Assembly: GCA_900547395.1 (NCBI GenBank)
Contig: URGP01000003.1
Coordinates: forward strand, 70,176-134,175
Direction: 5' to 3'
Source of the DNA: an uncultured Opitutales bacterium
GTDB lineage: Bacteria; Verrucomicrobiota; Verrucomicrobiia; Opitutales; Intestinicryptomonadaceae
Length of the DNA stretch: 64,000 bases
The translations under genes were made by a program, and so were the position numbers. Positions 44,996 through 54,529 of the stretch are shown here, piece by piece (within the stretch, counting starts at the first letter, position 1; every line of letters starts with the position of its first letter). The notes below the pieces were generated by a model. It was not told the DNA's origin. It made no database searches and was given only the letters and a program-made list of their open reading frames with translations.

Positions 44996-46336
44996 TTACA
45001 CGCGCGGCTCCGAAAGAACAAGCATCTGCCCCTTGCGAAAGAGCGAAAGCTGTCCCGTACTCGAAGACACAACAAATGCAAGACAATCCGCCGCAAGCGA
45101 AATCGAATACGCCGCAGCATGGCGCGCGCCAAGCCCTCCCGGGAGTTTCAAATTAAAGTCGGGAGTGTGGATTAACGCGCCCGCCGCTTCCAACGTGCCG
45201 CTGCCGTCTATTACAAACGCCCCGTCTATGAGCGAAAATTCCTTGACAGTCTCGTCCATGAAAGGGCTCAAAACATTCCTCTCTTCGGGCTTGTAGCCGA
45301 AAAACGGATTTAGCACTAGCTGCTTTAAATATGGGCGCAATTTTTCGGCGTCGCCAACGACAAAAAGACTGCCGACAGGCTTGCCTTCCCTGCCTTCCAC
45401 CGCAAGCTCGGTTGCAATGTCAATCACGCGCTCCACGACATCGGGCTTTACGCCCGCGGGCAAAGCGTCGGTGTTTTTCAAATAAAACTGCGAAAATTCC
45501 GCGCCTACATTGAAGACCATAATCGAATCGATGACGTCGCTTCCACGAATGCCTCCGATACAGCAAACTTTGTCGGTCTCGCTCAATATGCCCTTTGTTA
45601 TGCCGACCAAAATCGCACTTTTAAGCTGCCCCATTCTTATCCGCGAATATGAGTGCACGCTGACGATTTCGTCGAAATCGTCCAAATCGGCGTCGGTTCT
45701 GCGCTCGCTCACAAGCACTATGCGCATTCCCTTAAAGTAGTTCGCTAATCGTATGCCGTTTGTGAAAGTGTCGCCCAAAACCACGATTGCGGTGCACCCG
45801 CTGTCCTTTGCAATTTTTTCAGCCTGCGACAAAAACACCTTGTTGAGCCTTCTTGCCTTGTCGCGCACGCCGTCGGTGCCCGCAAAAGCTTCGAGAATTC
45901 TGTCCTGAAACTGCCTTATGGCAACAGGGGCAAGAAGGCGCGCCATTGTCTCGTCGTCTGAAAAAATCCCCGCGAGGGAAGACAAAACCTTCAAGTATGA
46001 AGGCTCGTCTGCGCGTGCCAAAATCAAAAACACAAGGCGCGCGTTTGAATACTGCTCTTTGCCGTTTAAACGCAAACCCTGCGGGCATCTGCCGACCAAA
46101 AAGACGTATTTCCGCGACAAATTTTCAAGCTTTATATGCGGAAGGCAGACGCAGTTGCCAAGATAAGTTGACATCGAGTTTTCGCGCTCGGCAAGGTCTT
46201 TTTGGATTTCATGTCTGGAAACCCCGCCCAAAAGCGAATCGGGAATCATCCCAATCAATTCACCCAACGCTTCTTCAAAATCGGCGCTCTTCAAGTCGAT
46301 TATGCGTGATTTTGCAAGAAACGATTCCAAATGCAT
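44996..46336 (-). CDS. PTS EIIA - PK_C-like - diadenylate cyclase fusion
   Basis: The 446-residue soluble protein has three parts. Residues 1-150 match a fructose/mannitol-type PTS EIIA domain, with the phospho-accepting His67 in NCVCLPHIKLENL. Residues 155-285 resemble the alpha/beta domain at the end of pyruvate kinase (IAKDSGCTAIVVLGDTFTNG, IVLVSERRTDADLDDFDEIV). Residues 300-440 are a DisA_N/DAC domain that joins two ATP into c-di-AMP: LIDGAFVIDGSG (DGA 371-373) and GGLGARHAAAYSIS (403-409). The second Arg of the usual RHR motif is Ala, and SEE is SSS. PK_C-DAC pairing is known from DacZ-type enzymes; the EIIA addition would let sugar transport state tune it. That link is inference. It starts 2 bases after the nuoA stop. 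Confidence 0.85.
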   Translation of the reverse strand: MHLESFLAKSRIIDLKSADFEEALGELIGMIPDSLLGGVSRHEIQKDLAERENSMSTYLGNCVCLPHIKLENLSRKYVFLVGRCPQGLRLNGKEQYSNARLVFLILARADEPSYLKVLSSLAGIFSDDETMARLLAPVAIRQFQDRILEAFAGTDGVRDKARRLNKVFLSQAEKIAKDSGCTAIVVLGDTFTNGIRLANYFKGMRIVLVSERRTDADLDDFDEIVSVHSYSRIRMGQLKSAILVGITKGILSETDKVCCIGGIRGSDVIDSIMVFNVGAEFSQFYLKNTDALPAGVKPDVVERVIDIATELAVEGREGKPVGSLFVVGDAEKLRPYLKQLVLNPFFGYKPEERNVLSPFMDETVKEFSLIDGAFVIDGSGTLEAAGALIHTPDFNLKLPGGLGARHAAAYSISLAADCLAFVVSSSTGQLSLFRKGQMLVLSEPRV

Positions 46337-46338
46337 TG

Positions 46339-46728
46339 CTATCTGTTTGTCTTAGGTATGTTCCAATCCAGGGCGTCCTTTTTAATTTCGTAAAAAATAC
46401 CCGCCGCAATAAGGGCAACAAAGAACATAACAGGCAAAATGAGCGCAATGTTCGCCGCTATGAACTCGCGGTAAACGAGAGCGAGAGGCAATATGAAAAC
46501 AGCCTCGATGTCGAACACGACAAAAAGCATCGCAACAACATAAAATTTCACGCCGAAACGCGGATGCGGCTTTGCCAAAGGCTTTATGCCGCATTCGTAA
46601 GCGGAGTCCTTCACTGCGTTTTTCTTGGAGCGTTGTCCGAAAATATGGCTTGCGGCGATTATGCCTAAACCTACGGCAAGAGCCAAAACGATTTGAACAA
46701 AAACAGGAATATAGTCGCTTATTTCCAT
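46339..46728 (-). CDS. nuoA: NADH-quinone oxidoreductase subunit A
   Basis: NuoA is a small membrane subunit of respiratory complex I. The 129-residue protein (start MEISDYIPVFVQIVLALAVG at 46728) has three membrane spans and the family signature YECGIKPLAKPHPRFGVKFY followed by FDIEAVFILPLAL. A longer reading from 46770 would begin in the spacer and is unlikely. Other nuo genes are not in the window, so this subunit stands apart between the peptide permease and the diadenylate cyclase fusion. Confidence 0.93.
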   Translation of the reverse strand: MEISDYIPVFVQIVLALAVGLGIIAASHIFGQRSKKNAVKDSAYECGIKPLAKPHPRFGVKFYVVAMLFVVFDIEAVFILPLALVYREFIAANIALILPVMFFVALIAAGIFYEIKKDALDWNIPKTNR

Positions 46729-46776
46729 TATGCGAAAATTATTTACAACAATGCGCTTTTTGCAAGACAAATCACG

Positions 46777-49065
46777 CTAATTTCGCTTTACAGTCTTCGG
46801 GTCTGCAATGCTTAGCAACAAGTCGCCAAGAACATTGAATGACAAAACCGTAATAAAAATGGCAATGCCAGGAGTAAGCATCCACCAAAAGCCGAGCATT
46901 AAAATCTTGGTGTCGTTCTGCGCCTGGGAAAGCATCAAGCCCCATGAGGCGGACGGCTCCTGTATGCCCAATCCCAAAAACGAAAGCGCGGCTTCGCCCA
47001 AAATATAGGCGGGGATTGAAAGAGTTGCGCTGACAATCAAAAAGCCCAAGACATTTGGAAGAAAATGCTTTAATATTATGCGCACAGGGCTTTCTCCCAT
47101 CGCCCTCGCCGCCTGCACAAACTGGCGTTTTGAAAGCGAAAGCGACATGCCCCTTATCACCCTTGCCGACCCCGCCCAGCCTATGGCGGCCAAAATTATC
47201 ACAATCATCACATACATCTGCGAGCTTGAAAAATGCGGCGCAAGCGCGGAACGCATTGCAAGCAATAAATAAAGACTCGGCACCGACATCAAAAATTCAA
47301 CAAACCTCATGCTGACAAAATCAAACGCGCCCCCGAAATATCCCGAAAGCCCGCCGACCAAAAAGCCTATCACCATTGTTATGGCGATTCCTATAAAGCC
47401 TATGCTTAGCGAAATTTGCGCGCCGTACAAGAGCCTTGAAAAAACGTCGCGACCCGTGGCGTCGGAACCGAGCAGATAAATTCGCGCGTCAGGATCAGGG
47501 CTGTCCGCCCCGAACAGGCATTTTGAAATCGGAATGAAGCCCAAAAGCTTTGCGCCCGGCTTGTCTGCGAAAAATTTTATCGGAACTCCCGCGCCTTCAA
47601 CTGCAACATATTTCGAAGCGGAAGGATCGATGTTTTCGTAAATCTGCGCATAAAGCCTGCCGTCTTTAAAAAATATTTTGGACGGAGGGTGGAACGGCGT
47701 TGAAAGGCGCGGGGCGGAAGCCTCGTAGGGCGCGAGGAAGTCGGCAAAAACCGCGCCGAGATAAAACAATAGAAGTACCGAAAACGCAACCGCGCCACGC
47801 GGAACCTTTAAAATTTTAAGCAGAAAATTTTTGCAGAAATATTTTGCCGCCCAAAGAAGCGCGGCAATTAAAACCAGCAAAAGCACCGCAAACAAAATCT
47901 TGCCAATTAAAACAGCGAGCCATTTTACCCAAGAAAACGCATCGGGATGAGCCTCCGCAATCCAACTGAAAGCCACCACAATGGCAAGGATAAAAAGCGC
48001 AATAAAAGCAAGCAGCTTGTGCGGAACTTTCTCGTTTTCAAGACGAATTCTCGGGTCTGCAAACGCAAGAAGAATGTCCGCCAAAAGCTGACCCGCAACG
48101 AGCATCACACAGCCAATCACAACCCCCGCCATGACGACATACTGGTCCTGCCGCACAATGGCAGTGTAAACAAGCTGTCCAAGCCCCGGATAATTCATGA
48201 CGTTTTCAACCAAAAGCGCGCCCGAAAGCAGTCCCGAAAAAGCGAAACCAAAAGAGGTGATTATGGGGTTTACGGCGTTTCTTAAAACGTGCCTGAACAT
48301 GACGGCGTTCTCGCCAAGCCCCTTTGCCCTCGCAGTCGTCGCAAATTCGCTCGACATGTACTCCAAAAAATTGCCCCTCATCACCCTCATGACAGATGCA
48401 ATTCCCCCGATTGAAAGCACGAATACGGGCAAAATCAAATGCTTGGCGTAATCGGCAAATTTTGAAGCGGGAGACAGAAAGTCGTACATAATCGAAGTCT
48501 GTCCGCCCGTCGGGAAAGCCCCCGAAACCGCGGCAAACAACACCGCCAAAAGCGCGAGAAAAAAATACGGAATGCTTAAAGATGCGTAGGCAAGAAACGA
48601 ACTTATCCTGTCAAAAAATCCGCCGCGGTTTACCGCCGCCAAAACGCCGAGCGGAATTGCAACCAAATATGTTATAAGAACCGTTATGAGAGATAGCAAA
48701 AACGTCGAAAAAGCCCTCTGCCCCAAAAGCTTTGAAACGGGAATTTTGTAGCTCCACGAATACCCGAAGTCGGGCGTTCCGAAGTAAACGAGAGAATGCC
48801 CGCTTTTTTCGCCTTCGGGCAGAAGAAGGGAAGTTTTCACGGGAGAAACGCTGTTTAGCCACCTGCCGTACTGGACATACCACGGCTTGTCAAGACCAAG
48901 CTGTATTTCCTGCTGGCGCACAACTTCGGGGGATATGTCCTTTGAATTGCGCGCCTGACTCAAAAAGTCGCCGGGGGCAATGTACATCAAAAGAAAAACA
49001 AGCATGCTTATTCCGAGCAAAAGCGGAATGAGGGAAAACAGCCTTTTTAATATATACTTAATCAT
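46777..49065 (-). CDS. Fused OppB-OppC peptide ABC transporter permease
   Basis: Two permeases that are normally separate are joined here in one 762-residue chain. Residues 1-340 match OppB/DppB (MIKYILKRLFSLIPLLLGIS; EAA loop FATTARAKGLGENAVMFRHV). Residues 421-762 match OppC/DppC (LLGSDATGRDVFSRLLYGAQ; EAA loop FVQAARAMGESPVRIILKHF; ADP near the end). A linker of about 80 residues with two further membrane spans joins them, which puts the second half in the usual topology. The gene overlaps the substrate-binding protein by 8 bases. No ATPase subunits (OppD/F) are near, so they must be encoded elsewhere. Confidence 0.93.
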   Translation of the reverse strand: MIKYILKRLFSLIPLLLGISMLVFLLMYIAPGDFLSQARNSKDISPEVVRQQEIQLGLDKPWYVQYGRWLNSVSPVKTSLLLPEGEKSGHSLVYFGTPDFGYSWSYKIPVSKLLGQRAFSTFLLSLITVLITYLVAIPLGVLAAVNRGGFFDRISSFLAYASLSIPYFFLALLAVLFAAVSGAFPTGGQTSIMYDFLSPASKFADYAKHLILPVFVLSIGGIASVMRVMRGNFLEYMSSEFATTARAKGLGENAVMFRHVLRNAVNPIITSFGFAFSGLLSGALLVENVMNYPGLGQLVYTAIVRQDQYVVMAGVVIGCVMLVAGQLLADILLAFADPRIRLENEKVPHKLLAFIALFILAIVVAFSWIAEAHPDAFSWVKWLAVLIGKILFAVLLLVLIAALLWAAKYFCKNFLLKILKVPRGAVAFSVLLLFYLGAVFADFLAPYEASAPRLSTPFHPPSKIFFKDGRLYAQIYENIDPSASKYVAVEGAGVPIKFFADKPGAKLLGFIPISKCLFGADSPDPDARIYLLGSDATGRDVFSRLLYGAQISLSIGFIGIAITMVIGFLVGGLSGYFGGAFDFVSMRFVEFLMSVPSLYLLLAMRSALAPHFSSSQMYVMIVIILAAIGWAGSARVIRGMSLSLSKRQFVQAARAMGESPVRIILKHFLPNVLGFLIVSATLSIPAYILGEAALSFLGLGIQEPSASWGLMLSQAQNDTKILMLGFWWMLTPGIAIFITVLSFNVLGDLLLSIADPKTVKRN

Positions 49066-50896
49066 CGCTTTCCCCCTTCAAATATAGCTCCTCTATATTC
49101 CATATTATGCTGTCGAGAGGGGGCACTTTCACGTTCGCCCACTTGTTTTGTATCCCCGAATACGCCATCGGCGCAGTCAGAAAAATCAGCGGAAGTTCCT
49201 CCGAAAAAATCTCCTGCATCTTTGCCACTTTCAAATAGCGCAAATTTTCGTCCAAAGTGGTTTCCTGAGAATCGACAAGGGCGTCAACAGCCCGCTCCCA
49301 ATCGGTTGCGGGAGTTTTCTGGCGCGGATTCCAAACGTGCAAAAATCCGTCGGAGCGGTATATCGCCTTGCCGCCCGAAGGATCTCCCCCGCCCGTAAAC
49401 CCCATCATGGCGGCTTCATAATCCAAAGTGTCGTCAATCTTTGAAACGATTGCGGCAAAGTCCAAAAAGACCAAATTAACCTTTATGCCCACCGCCTTCA
49501 AGTTGTCAACAATGGTGGTTGCTATCGTGGTTGAATTTTTCGAACCGTCCGCAACCAAAAGCGAAAATTCAACCCTGTTGTTTTCAGCATCAAACAACTC
49601 TCCCGAGACATCCAGCTTAAAGCCCTGCGAAAACAGCATCTTCAACGCTTCCTGCGGATTGTAGGAATATTTGCGGATGTTGGGATTATGCCATTTTTTG
49701 TTCGCACCGCTTATTATTGAATTTAATACAACTCCCCTGCCGAACCAAACTCCGTTTACAATGCCCTCGCGGTCGAGCGCGGTTATCACGGCTTGGCGGA
49801 ATATCTTGTTTTGAAACCACTTCAACTTGTGAGGAACCACAAACTTCTTGCCGTCCTTTTCGCCTCCGTTTTGATTGAACCACATAAAGGAAATCGAGGA
49901 AGCAGGCCCGCGCTCGAATATGCTGAAATCGTAAGTCTTTGCAAAGCCCTTTACCCACGGATAGTCGCCCGCGTCCAGCCCCGAAGCGTCGCTTTGCCCC
50001 GTCGCGAACAAAATCGACGAAGTGTTTGCGTCGGCGACAAACTTGAAAATGAGAAAGTCGATGTAAGGCAGGCGGTTTCTGTTTTTATCAGCCTTCCAGT
50101 AATGCGGGTTGGCAGTCAAAACCAAACGCTCGCCGGGACGGTACGAATAAATCATGAAAGGCCCGCTCGACACGATTTCAGACGGAGTTTCTATTGCAGT
50201 CTGGGTGCTCCAAGCCTGCTGAAAGGTGCCGCTTTCAAACGCCTTCAAAAGCTTGTGCCGCGGAAAAATCGAGACAAACCCTATGTCGGTCAAAAACGGT
50301 GCGTACACGATTTTCGTTTCAAATTCCACCGTGTATTTGTCTATTTTTCTATACTTTACAGGCTCTCCGCCTATTGTGTACTGCCCCGCGTACCGCGATG
50401 GATAGCGCAAGAGGGGCTTGCCCGTATTCTTGTCCAAAACAGGATTTCCGTCAGAATCAAGCTTCTTTGCAAATATCGCGTCAAAAGTGAAAATGACATC
50501 GTCGGCGGTTATTTCAACGCCGTCGGAAAACCTTGCGCCTTTGCGCAAATGAAACACATAGCGTTTGGAATCACCTGAAATTTCCCAAGAAGATGCAAGC
50601 ATGGGCGCGGGCTTCATAGTGAAAGGATCAACAGTCACCAAGCCCGAAAACATCATCGACATTATTGTGCTTGTGGAAGCCTCCGTGTTTACCAAGTCGT
50701 TAAAAGTCATCGGCTCCTGCGAACCCGACAGCACAAAAATGCCGCCATACTTTCCGACATCGCAATCGCTTATCTGAACGCCGTCAGGCAGCGGATACTT
50801 TCCGCGCTCCACTTTCGGAGCCTTGCCGCAAGAAACAAGCAGCACTGCAAGAGCAATGCAAGCAAGACTTGATATTTTGCGGAAAACATGCGTCAT
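49058..50896 (-). CDS. Peptide/nickel-type substrate-binding lipoprotein
   Basis: The 612-residue protein belongs to the SBP_bac_5 family and catches the substrate for the fused permease. The lipoprotein signal is MTHVFRKISSLACIALAVLL followed by VSC (lipid Cys23). Family features include YVFHLRKGARFSDGVEITAD, AVITALDREGIVNGVWFGRG and GYRPGERLVL-type segments. The ligand could be an oligopeptide or another compound, as family members vary. The gene overlaps tatC by 4 bases and the permease by 8, so the three are translated together. Confidence 0.93.
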   Translation of the reverse strand: MTHVFRKISSLACIALAVLLVSCGKAPKVERGKYPLPDGVQISDCDVGKYGGIFVLSGSQEPMTFNDLVNTEASTSTIMSMMFSGLVTVDPFTMKPAPMLASSWEISGDSKRYVFHLRKGARFSDGVEITADDVIFTFDAIFAKKLDSDGNPVLDKNTGKPLLRYPSRYAGQYTIGGEPVKYRKIDKYTVEFETKIVYAPFLTDIGFVSIFPRHKLLKAFESGTFQQAWSTQTAIETPSEIVSSGPFMIYSYRPGERLVLTANPHYWKADKNRNRLPYIDFLIFKFVADANTSSILFATGQSDASGLDAGDYPWVKGFAKTYDFSIFERGPASSISFMWFNQNGGEKDGKKFVVPHKLKWFQNKIFRQAVITALDREGIVNGVWFGRGVVLNSIISGANKKWHNPNIRKYSYNPQEALKMLFSQGFKLDVSGELFDAENNRVEFSLLVADGSKNSTTIATTIVDNLKAVGIKVNLVFLDFAAIVSKIDDTLDYEAAMMGFTGGGDPSGGKAIYRSDGFLHVWNPRQKTPATDWERAVDALVDSQETTLDENLRYLKVAKMQEIFSEELPLIFLTAPMAYSGIQNKWANVKVPPLDSIIWNIEELYLKGESDD

Positions 50897-52041
50897 TTAT
50901 CGGATTTTTCCCCGTCGGATTTTTCGGCAGGCTCGGAAGGCGGATTTAAATTTCCATCGGAAGGTTCGCCTTCTTTTTTAATTTCCGAATCGCTCTTCGC
51001 CTTTTCTTCGGCTTTCGCGGAGCTTTCAAGCTCGCCCATTTTGTTGATTTCGTTCATCGAATAGGCGTAATACTTTTCGTAGTCAAATTCTTCCTCTTCG
51101 GCGGAACTTCCGCTTTCGGAAGAAGCGGATGAATTTTCCCCGCCATCGCCGCCGTCTTGCGGATAGCTTCCCACACCCGTTGAATACTTGTAATAGTCGT
51201 CTTCAAGCTTTGACTGCTCTTCGACATACTTTCGGTAATATTCGTCGTCGGATTTCTTTTGAGACTCCTCTTCGGCTTTTTCCTTTTGGATTTTCCCCGA
51301 AAGCAGGCGGGTGCCGACAAAAACGGCAACTTCGTAAAGCATGTAAAGGGGTATTGTAAGAAGAATCAGGGTCAGCGGGTCGGGAGGGGTGACGATTGCC
51401 GAAAATATCAATATCACGACAAAAATGACGCGCCTGTTCTTGCGCAAAAATTCGGGCGTCAAAATCCCAATATAAATAAAAAGAATTATGAGAAGCGGAA
51501 GCTGGAAACTAACCCCCGTTGCAAGCGGAACCCATACGATGAAAGAATAGTAGTTTTGTATGTCGTAAAGGATTTCCCACTTCATCATTTCGGAAATCTT
51601 AAAGCTAAACGATATCCCGATTGGCAGCATGAAAAAGAACGCCAACGCCGCCCCCGCCGTAAAAAGCAGGGTGGAAGCGCACAAGACGGGCTTAATCACT
51701 TTCCTTTCCCTCTTTGTAAGCGCGGGAATGATGAACTGCCCTATGTAATACAAAATAAAGGGTAGCGCAAAAAATATTCCGCCAAAAATGGAAATTTCAA
51801 ACATCACGAAAAACGGCGAGAAAACAGAGCCTACGCGCGGAAGCGGAACTTCTTTGCCAAAAAGCTCCTGCGCCCTCTCAAACGGATACATAAGCATCTC
51901 GTTGAACTGCACGGTGAATATGCCTATAATCACGCAAGCCACAAAAAGCGCGATTACAGACTTTATTATCACCTTTCGCAATTCTTCAAGATGATCCAAA
52001 AAAGGCATGTCGCCTTCGTTTACTTCGTTTTCTTCCGCCAT
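50893..52041 (-). CDS. tatC: Sec-independent translocase TatC with long acidic tail
   Basis: TatC recognises twin-arginine signals in the inner membrane. The start MAEENEVNEGDMPFLDHLEE (ATG at 52041) and six spans are as usual; a TTG start at 52065 would add eight basic residues. Family landmarks are FLDHLEELRKVIIKSV, RVGSVFSPFFVMFEISIFGG and RVIFVVILIFSAIVTPPDPL. The core ends near residue 250; the remaining 130 residues are a charged, Ser/Glu/Lys-rich, low-complexity cytoplasmic tail (SSASSESGSSAEEEEFDYEK) not found in normal TatC. A Tat-dependent protein is encoded at 14698-16647. The gene follows pheT by 33 bases. Confidence 0.95.
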   Translation of the reverse strand: MAEENEVNEGDMPFLDHLEELRKVIIKSVIALFVACVIIGIFTVQFNEMLMYPFERAQELFGKEVPLPRVGSVFSPFFVMFEISIFGGIFFALPFILYYIGQFIIPALTKRERKVIKPVLCASTLLFTAGAALAFFFMLPIGISFSFKISEMMKWEILYDIQNYYSFIVWVPLATGVSFQLPLLIILFIYIGILTPEFLRKNRRVIFVVILIFSAIVTPPDPLTLILLTIPLYMLYEVAVFVGTRLLSGKIQKEKAEEESQKKSDDEYYRKYVEEQSKLEDDYYKYSTGVGSYPQDGGDGGENSSASSESGSSAEEEEFDYEKYYAYSMNEINKMGELESSAKAEEKAKSDSEIKKEGEPSDGNLNPPSEPAEKSDGEKSDK

Positions 52042-52074
52042 CTTTGCGCCTTTGAATTTCCGCAAAAGCCCGCG

Positions 52075-54516
52075 CTATCCCGCGCGGACTTGGTACTTTT
52101 TGGAAAGGTCCGCGCAAATTGCGTCGAACACCTTGTTTACTTCGTCTGCCTTCAAAGTCCTGTCCGAAGAGCGGAAGGACAAGGTAAACGCCAAGCTCTT
52201 GGAATTTTCGGGCAAGCCCTTGCCTTCGTAAACGTCGAACACCTTTACGCTTTCAAGTTCGAAGGAGTTTTTAAGCTTTCCCTTGGCAATCTTTGAAATT
52301 TCATTCGCGACTTCGCCGGAAGAAACAGACTTTTCAACAAGCACCGAAACGTCTTTTGACGACGCGGGGAATGCGCTGAAAGCCTTGAATTTTTCAACGC
52401 CCTTTTTGCGCCCCGCAACTTCGGGCTTAAAGACTATTTCGCCCGCATAGATTATTTTTTCGATGCCGAAATCTTTGAGAACACCCAAATTTACCGCGCC
52501 GAAACGGACTTCGTAGCCCTCTCTTCCGACAATGCCGCACTCAGCGCAATATCCGCTTTCCCACAATGAATTTTCAAAAGCCTTAAATTGCAGGCGGGAA
52601 GCGTCAACACCCAGCGTTTTCAAAATGTCAGAAGCAACTTTCTTTGCAGTGAAGAAGTCGGCAGATTCGCGGGTTTTCCAACTGCGCGCGCCGCAGTTTT
52701 GGGGAATTACAAATGCGGTTGCGCAAACTTCATTCAATCCGTCGCGCTCCATTCTGAACACCCTGCCGTTTTCAAACAAGCCCTCAAAAACATTGCCGTT
52801 GTCGAAATTAAGAGCCGCCGCCTTCAAGAGCCCCAAAAGCAAAGTCGGGCGAAGGGAGTCTTGGTCGGAAGTCAGGGGGTTGTCCAAGCGCAGACTTTCG
52901 GCAAAATCGAAATACTTTTCAAGCATCTTGCCGTCTGAAAGAGTGTAGTGCTGGCATTCGTTAAATCCATAACCCGAAAGAAAATCCGCAACATCCCTGT
53001 TGTATCTGAAAGTTGCGTCGTCTTCGCGCAAAAGCCCCGAAGCTTTCAAGCCGCAGTCGGGAATCCTGTCTGAACCCAAAATGCGGACAAGCTCTTCAAC
53101 GAGGTCAATGGGTCTGTCAACTTCGCTTCTGAAAGAGCCGACTGTTACATCGAAAACTCCTTCGCTCTTCTCATTTACTAAAAAGCCCAAGCGTTCAAAC
53201 GCCGATTTTATTTCGGAATTTTCAATTTTAAAGCCGAGCTTCTTAAAAACATAGGAGCTGTCAATCGAAATAGTCCTGTCTTTGCGCGGGGCAGAGCCGA
53301 CCAAAACGGTATCGCCGTCCTGCGCGCCGCCCGCAGTTTCCAATATCAGGTCAACCGCCCTGCGCGCGCCGTCAAAAACGCCCTGCGGATCGACATCGCG
53401 CGCGTACCTGAAAGACGCGTCGGTTGCGATGCCGAGCTTTCGGGAAGTCGCGCGGACATTGCCGGGGTTAAAGTACGCGGATTCCAAAATTATGTCAACT
53501 GTTCCCGAATGGACTTCGGAATTTTCCCCGCCCATGACACCCGCAATCGCGACCGCGCCTTCCGCGTCGCAAATCAAGGTGTTTGAAGCATTCAAAACAT
53601 GCTCCTTGCCGTCAAGCGTCTTGATTTTTTCGCCATCCTCAGCCTGCCGCACAATGATTTTAGAACCGCGGACATGCTCCGCCGAAAAAGCGTGAAGCGG
53701 CTGCCCGTACTCCATCAAAACGTAATTTGTGACGTCAACAACATTGTTAATCGGGCGCAATCCAACGCTTTCCAAATCTTTTTTAAGCCATTCGGGGCTT
53801 TCCGCGATTTTCACGCCCTTTATGCAGGTGGCAGTGTAAAGCGGACAGTTCGGAGTTTTAAGCTCAACAGATTTCAAAAGCGCACTTTGGCTTTTTTCCG
53901 AATATTTCGCGGGGCTTTTAAGCTCAGGCTTTACAAGCTTTCTTCCGAACTTTGCGGCAAGCTCCCTTGCAATGCCTATAATGCTTGCGCAGTCGCCGCG
54001 GTTTGCGGTAAGCTCGATTTCAAAAACCGTGTCGGAATCCGTAAACACGTCGTTTATGGGAGTGCCGATTTCAGGGCGCATATTCAAAATCAAGAGACCG
54101 CTGTGGTCGCTTCCCAAACCGATTTCGCGCCCCGAACACATCATGCCGTTGCTTTCAACGCCGCGCAATTTGGATTTTTTGATTTTAAAAATGGAACCGT
54201 CTGGAGTTGGCAATTCCGCGCCTTCCAAAGCCACGGGAACACGATCGCCAACCTTGTAATTGCTTGCCCCGCACACAATCTGAATCGGGTCGGAATTTTT
54301 TTCGACTTTCACTTGGCAAACGCCCAAGTGGTCGCTGTCAGGATGCGGCACCCTCTCCAAAATTTCGCCGACAACGACATTTTTAAGCGGCTTCAAGCCG
54401 AGAGTTTCAACGCTTTCGACTTCCAAGCCGAGCATTGGCAACGCCTCCGCGATTTCATCGGCGGAAATTCCGCTTAAATCCACATACTTGTTCAACCATT
54501 TTAAACTAGCTTTCAT
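52075..54516 (-). CDS. pheT: Phenylalanine-tRNA ligase beta subunit
   Basis: PheT binds tRNA-Phe and edits misacylated Tyr. The 813 residues show the N-terminal OB domain (VVGEILERVPHPDSDHLGVC), the B3/B4 core (LRPINNVVDVTNYVLMEYGQ, PLHAFSAEHV), B5 with the helix-turn and the C-terminal FDX-ACB domain (YEGKGLPENSKSLAFTLSFR, SSDRTLKADEVNKVF). It lies 13 bases after pheS in one operon with it. Confidence 0.97.
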   Translation of the reverse strand: MKASLKWLNKYVDLSGISADEIAEALPMLGLEVESVETLGLKPLKNVVVGEILERVPHPDSDHLGVCQVKVEKNSDPIQIVCGASNYKVGDRVPVALEGAELPTPDGSIFKIKKSKLRGVESNGMMCSGREIGLGSDHSGLLILNMRPEIGTPINDVFTDSDTVFEIELTANRGDCASIIGIARELAAKFGRKLVKPELKSPAKYSEKSQSALLKSVELKTPNCPLYTATCIKGVKIAESPEWLKKDLESVGLRPINNVVDVTNYVLMEYGQPLHAFSAEHVRGSKIIVRQAEDGEKIKTLDGKEHVLNASNTLICDAEGAVAIAGVMGGENSEVHSGTVDIILESAYFNPGNVRATSRKLGIATDASFRYARDVDPQGVFDGARRAVDLILETAGGAQDGDTVLVGSAPRKDRTISIDSSYVFKKLGFKIENSEIKSAFERLGFLVNEKSEGVFDVTVGSFRSEVDRPIDLVEELVRILGSDRIPDCGLKASGLLREDDATFRYNRDVADFLSGYGFNECQHYTLSDGKMLEKYFDFAESLRLDNPLTSDQDSLRPTLLLGLLKAAALNFDNGNVFEGLFENGRVFRMERDGLNEVCATAFVIPQNCGARSWKTRESADFFTAKKVASDILKTLGVDASRLQFKAFENSLWESGYCAECGIVGREGYEVRFGAVNLGVLKDFGIEKIIYAGEIVFKPEVAGRKKGVEKFKAFSAFPASSKDVSVLVEKSVSSGEVANEISKIAKGKLKNSFELESVKVFDVYEGKGLPENSKSLAFTLSFRSSDRTLKADEVNKVFDAICADLSKKYQVRAG

Positions 54517-54529
54517 CTAAAAAATCTCC

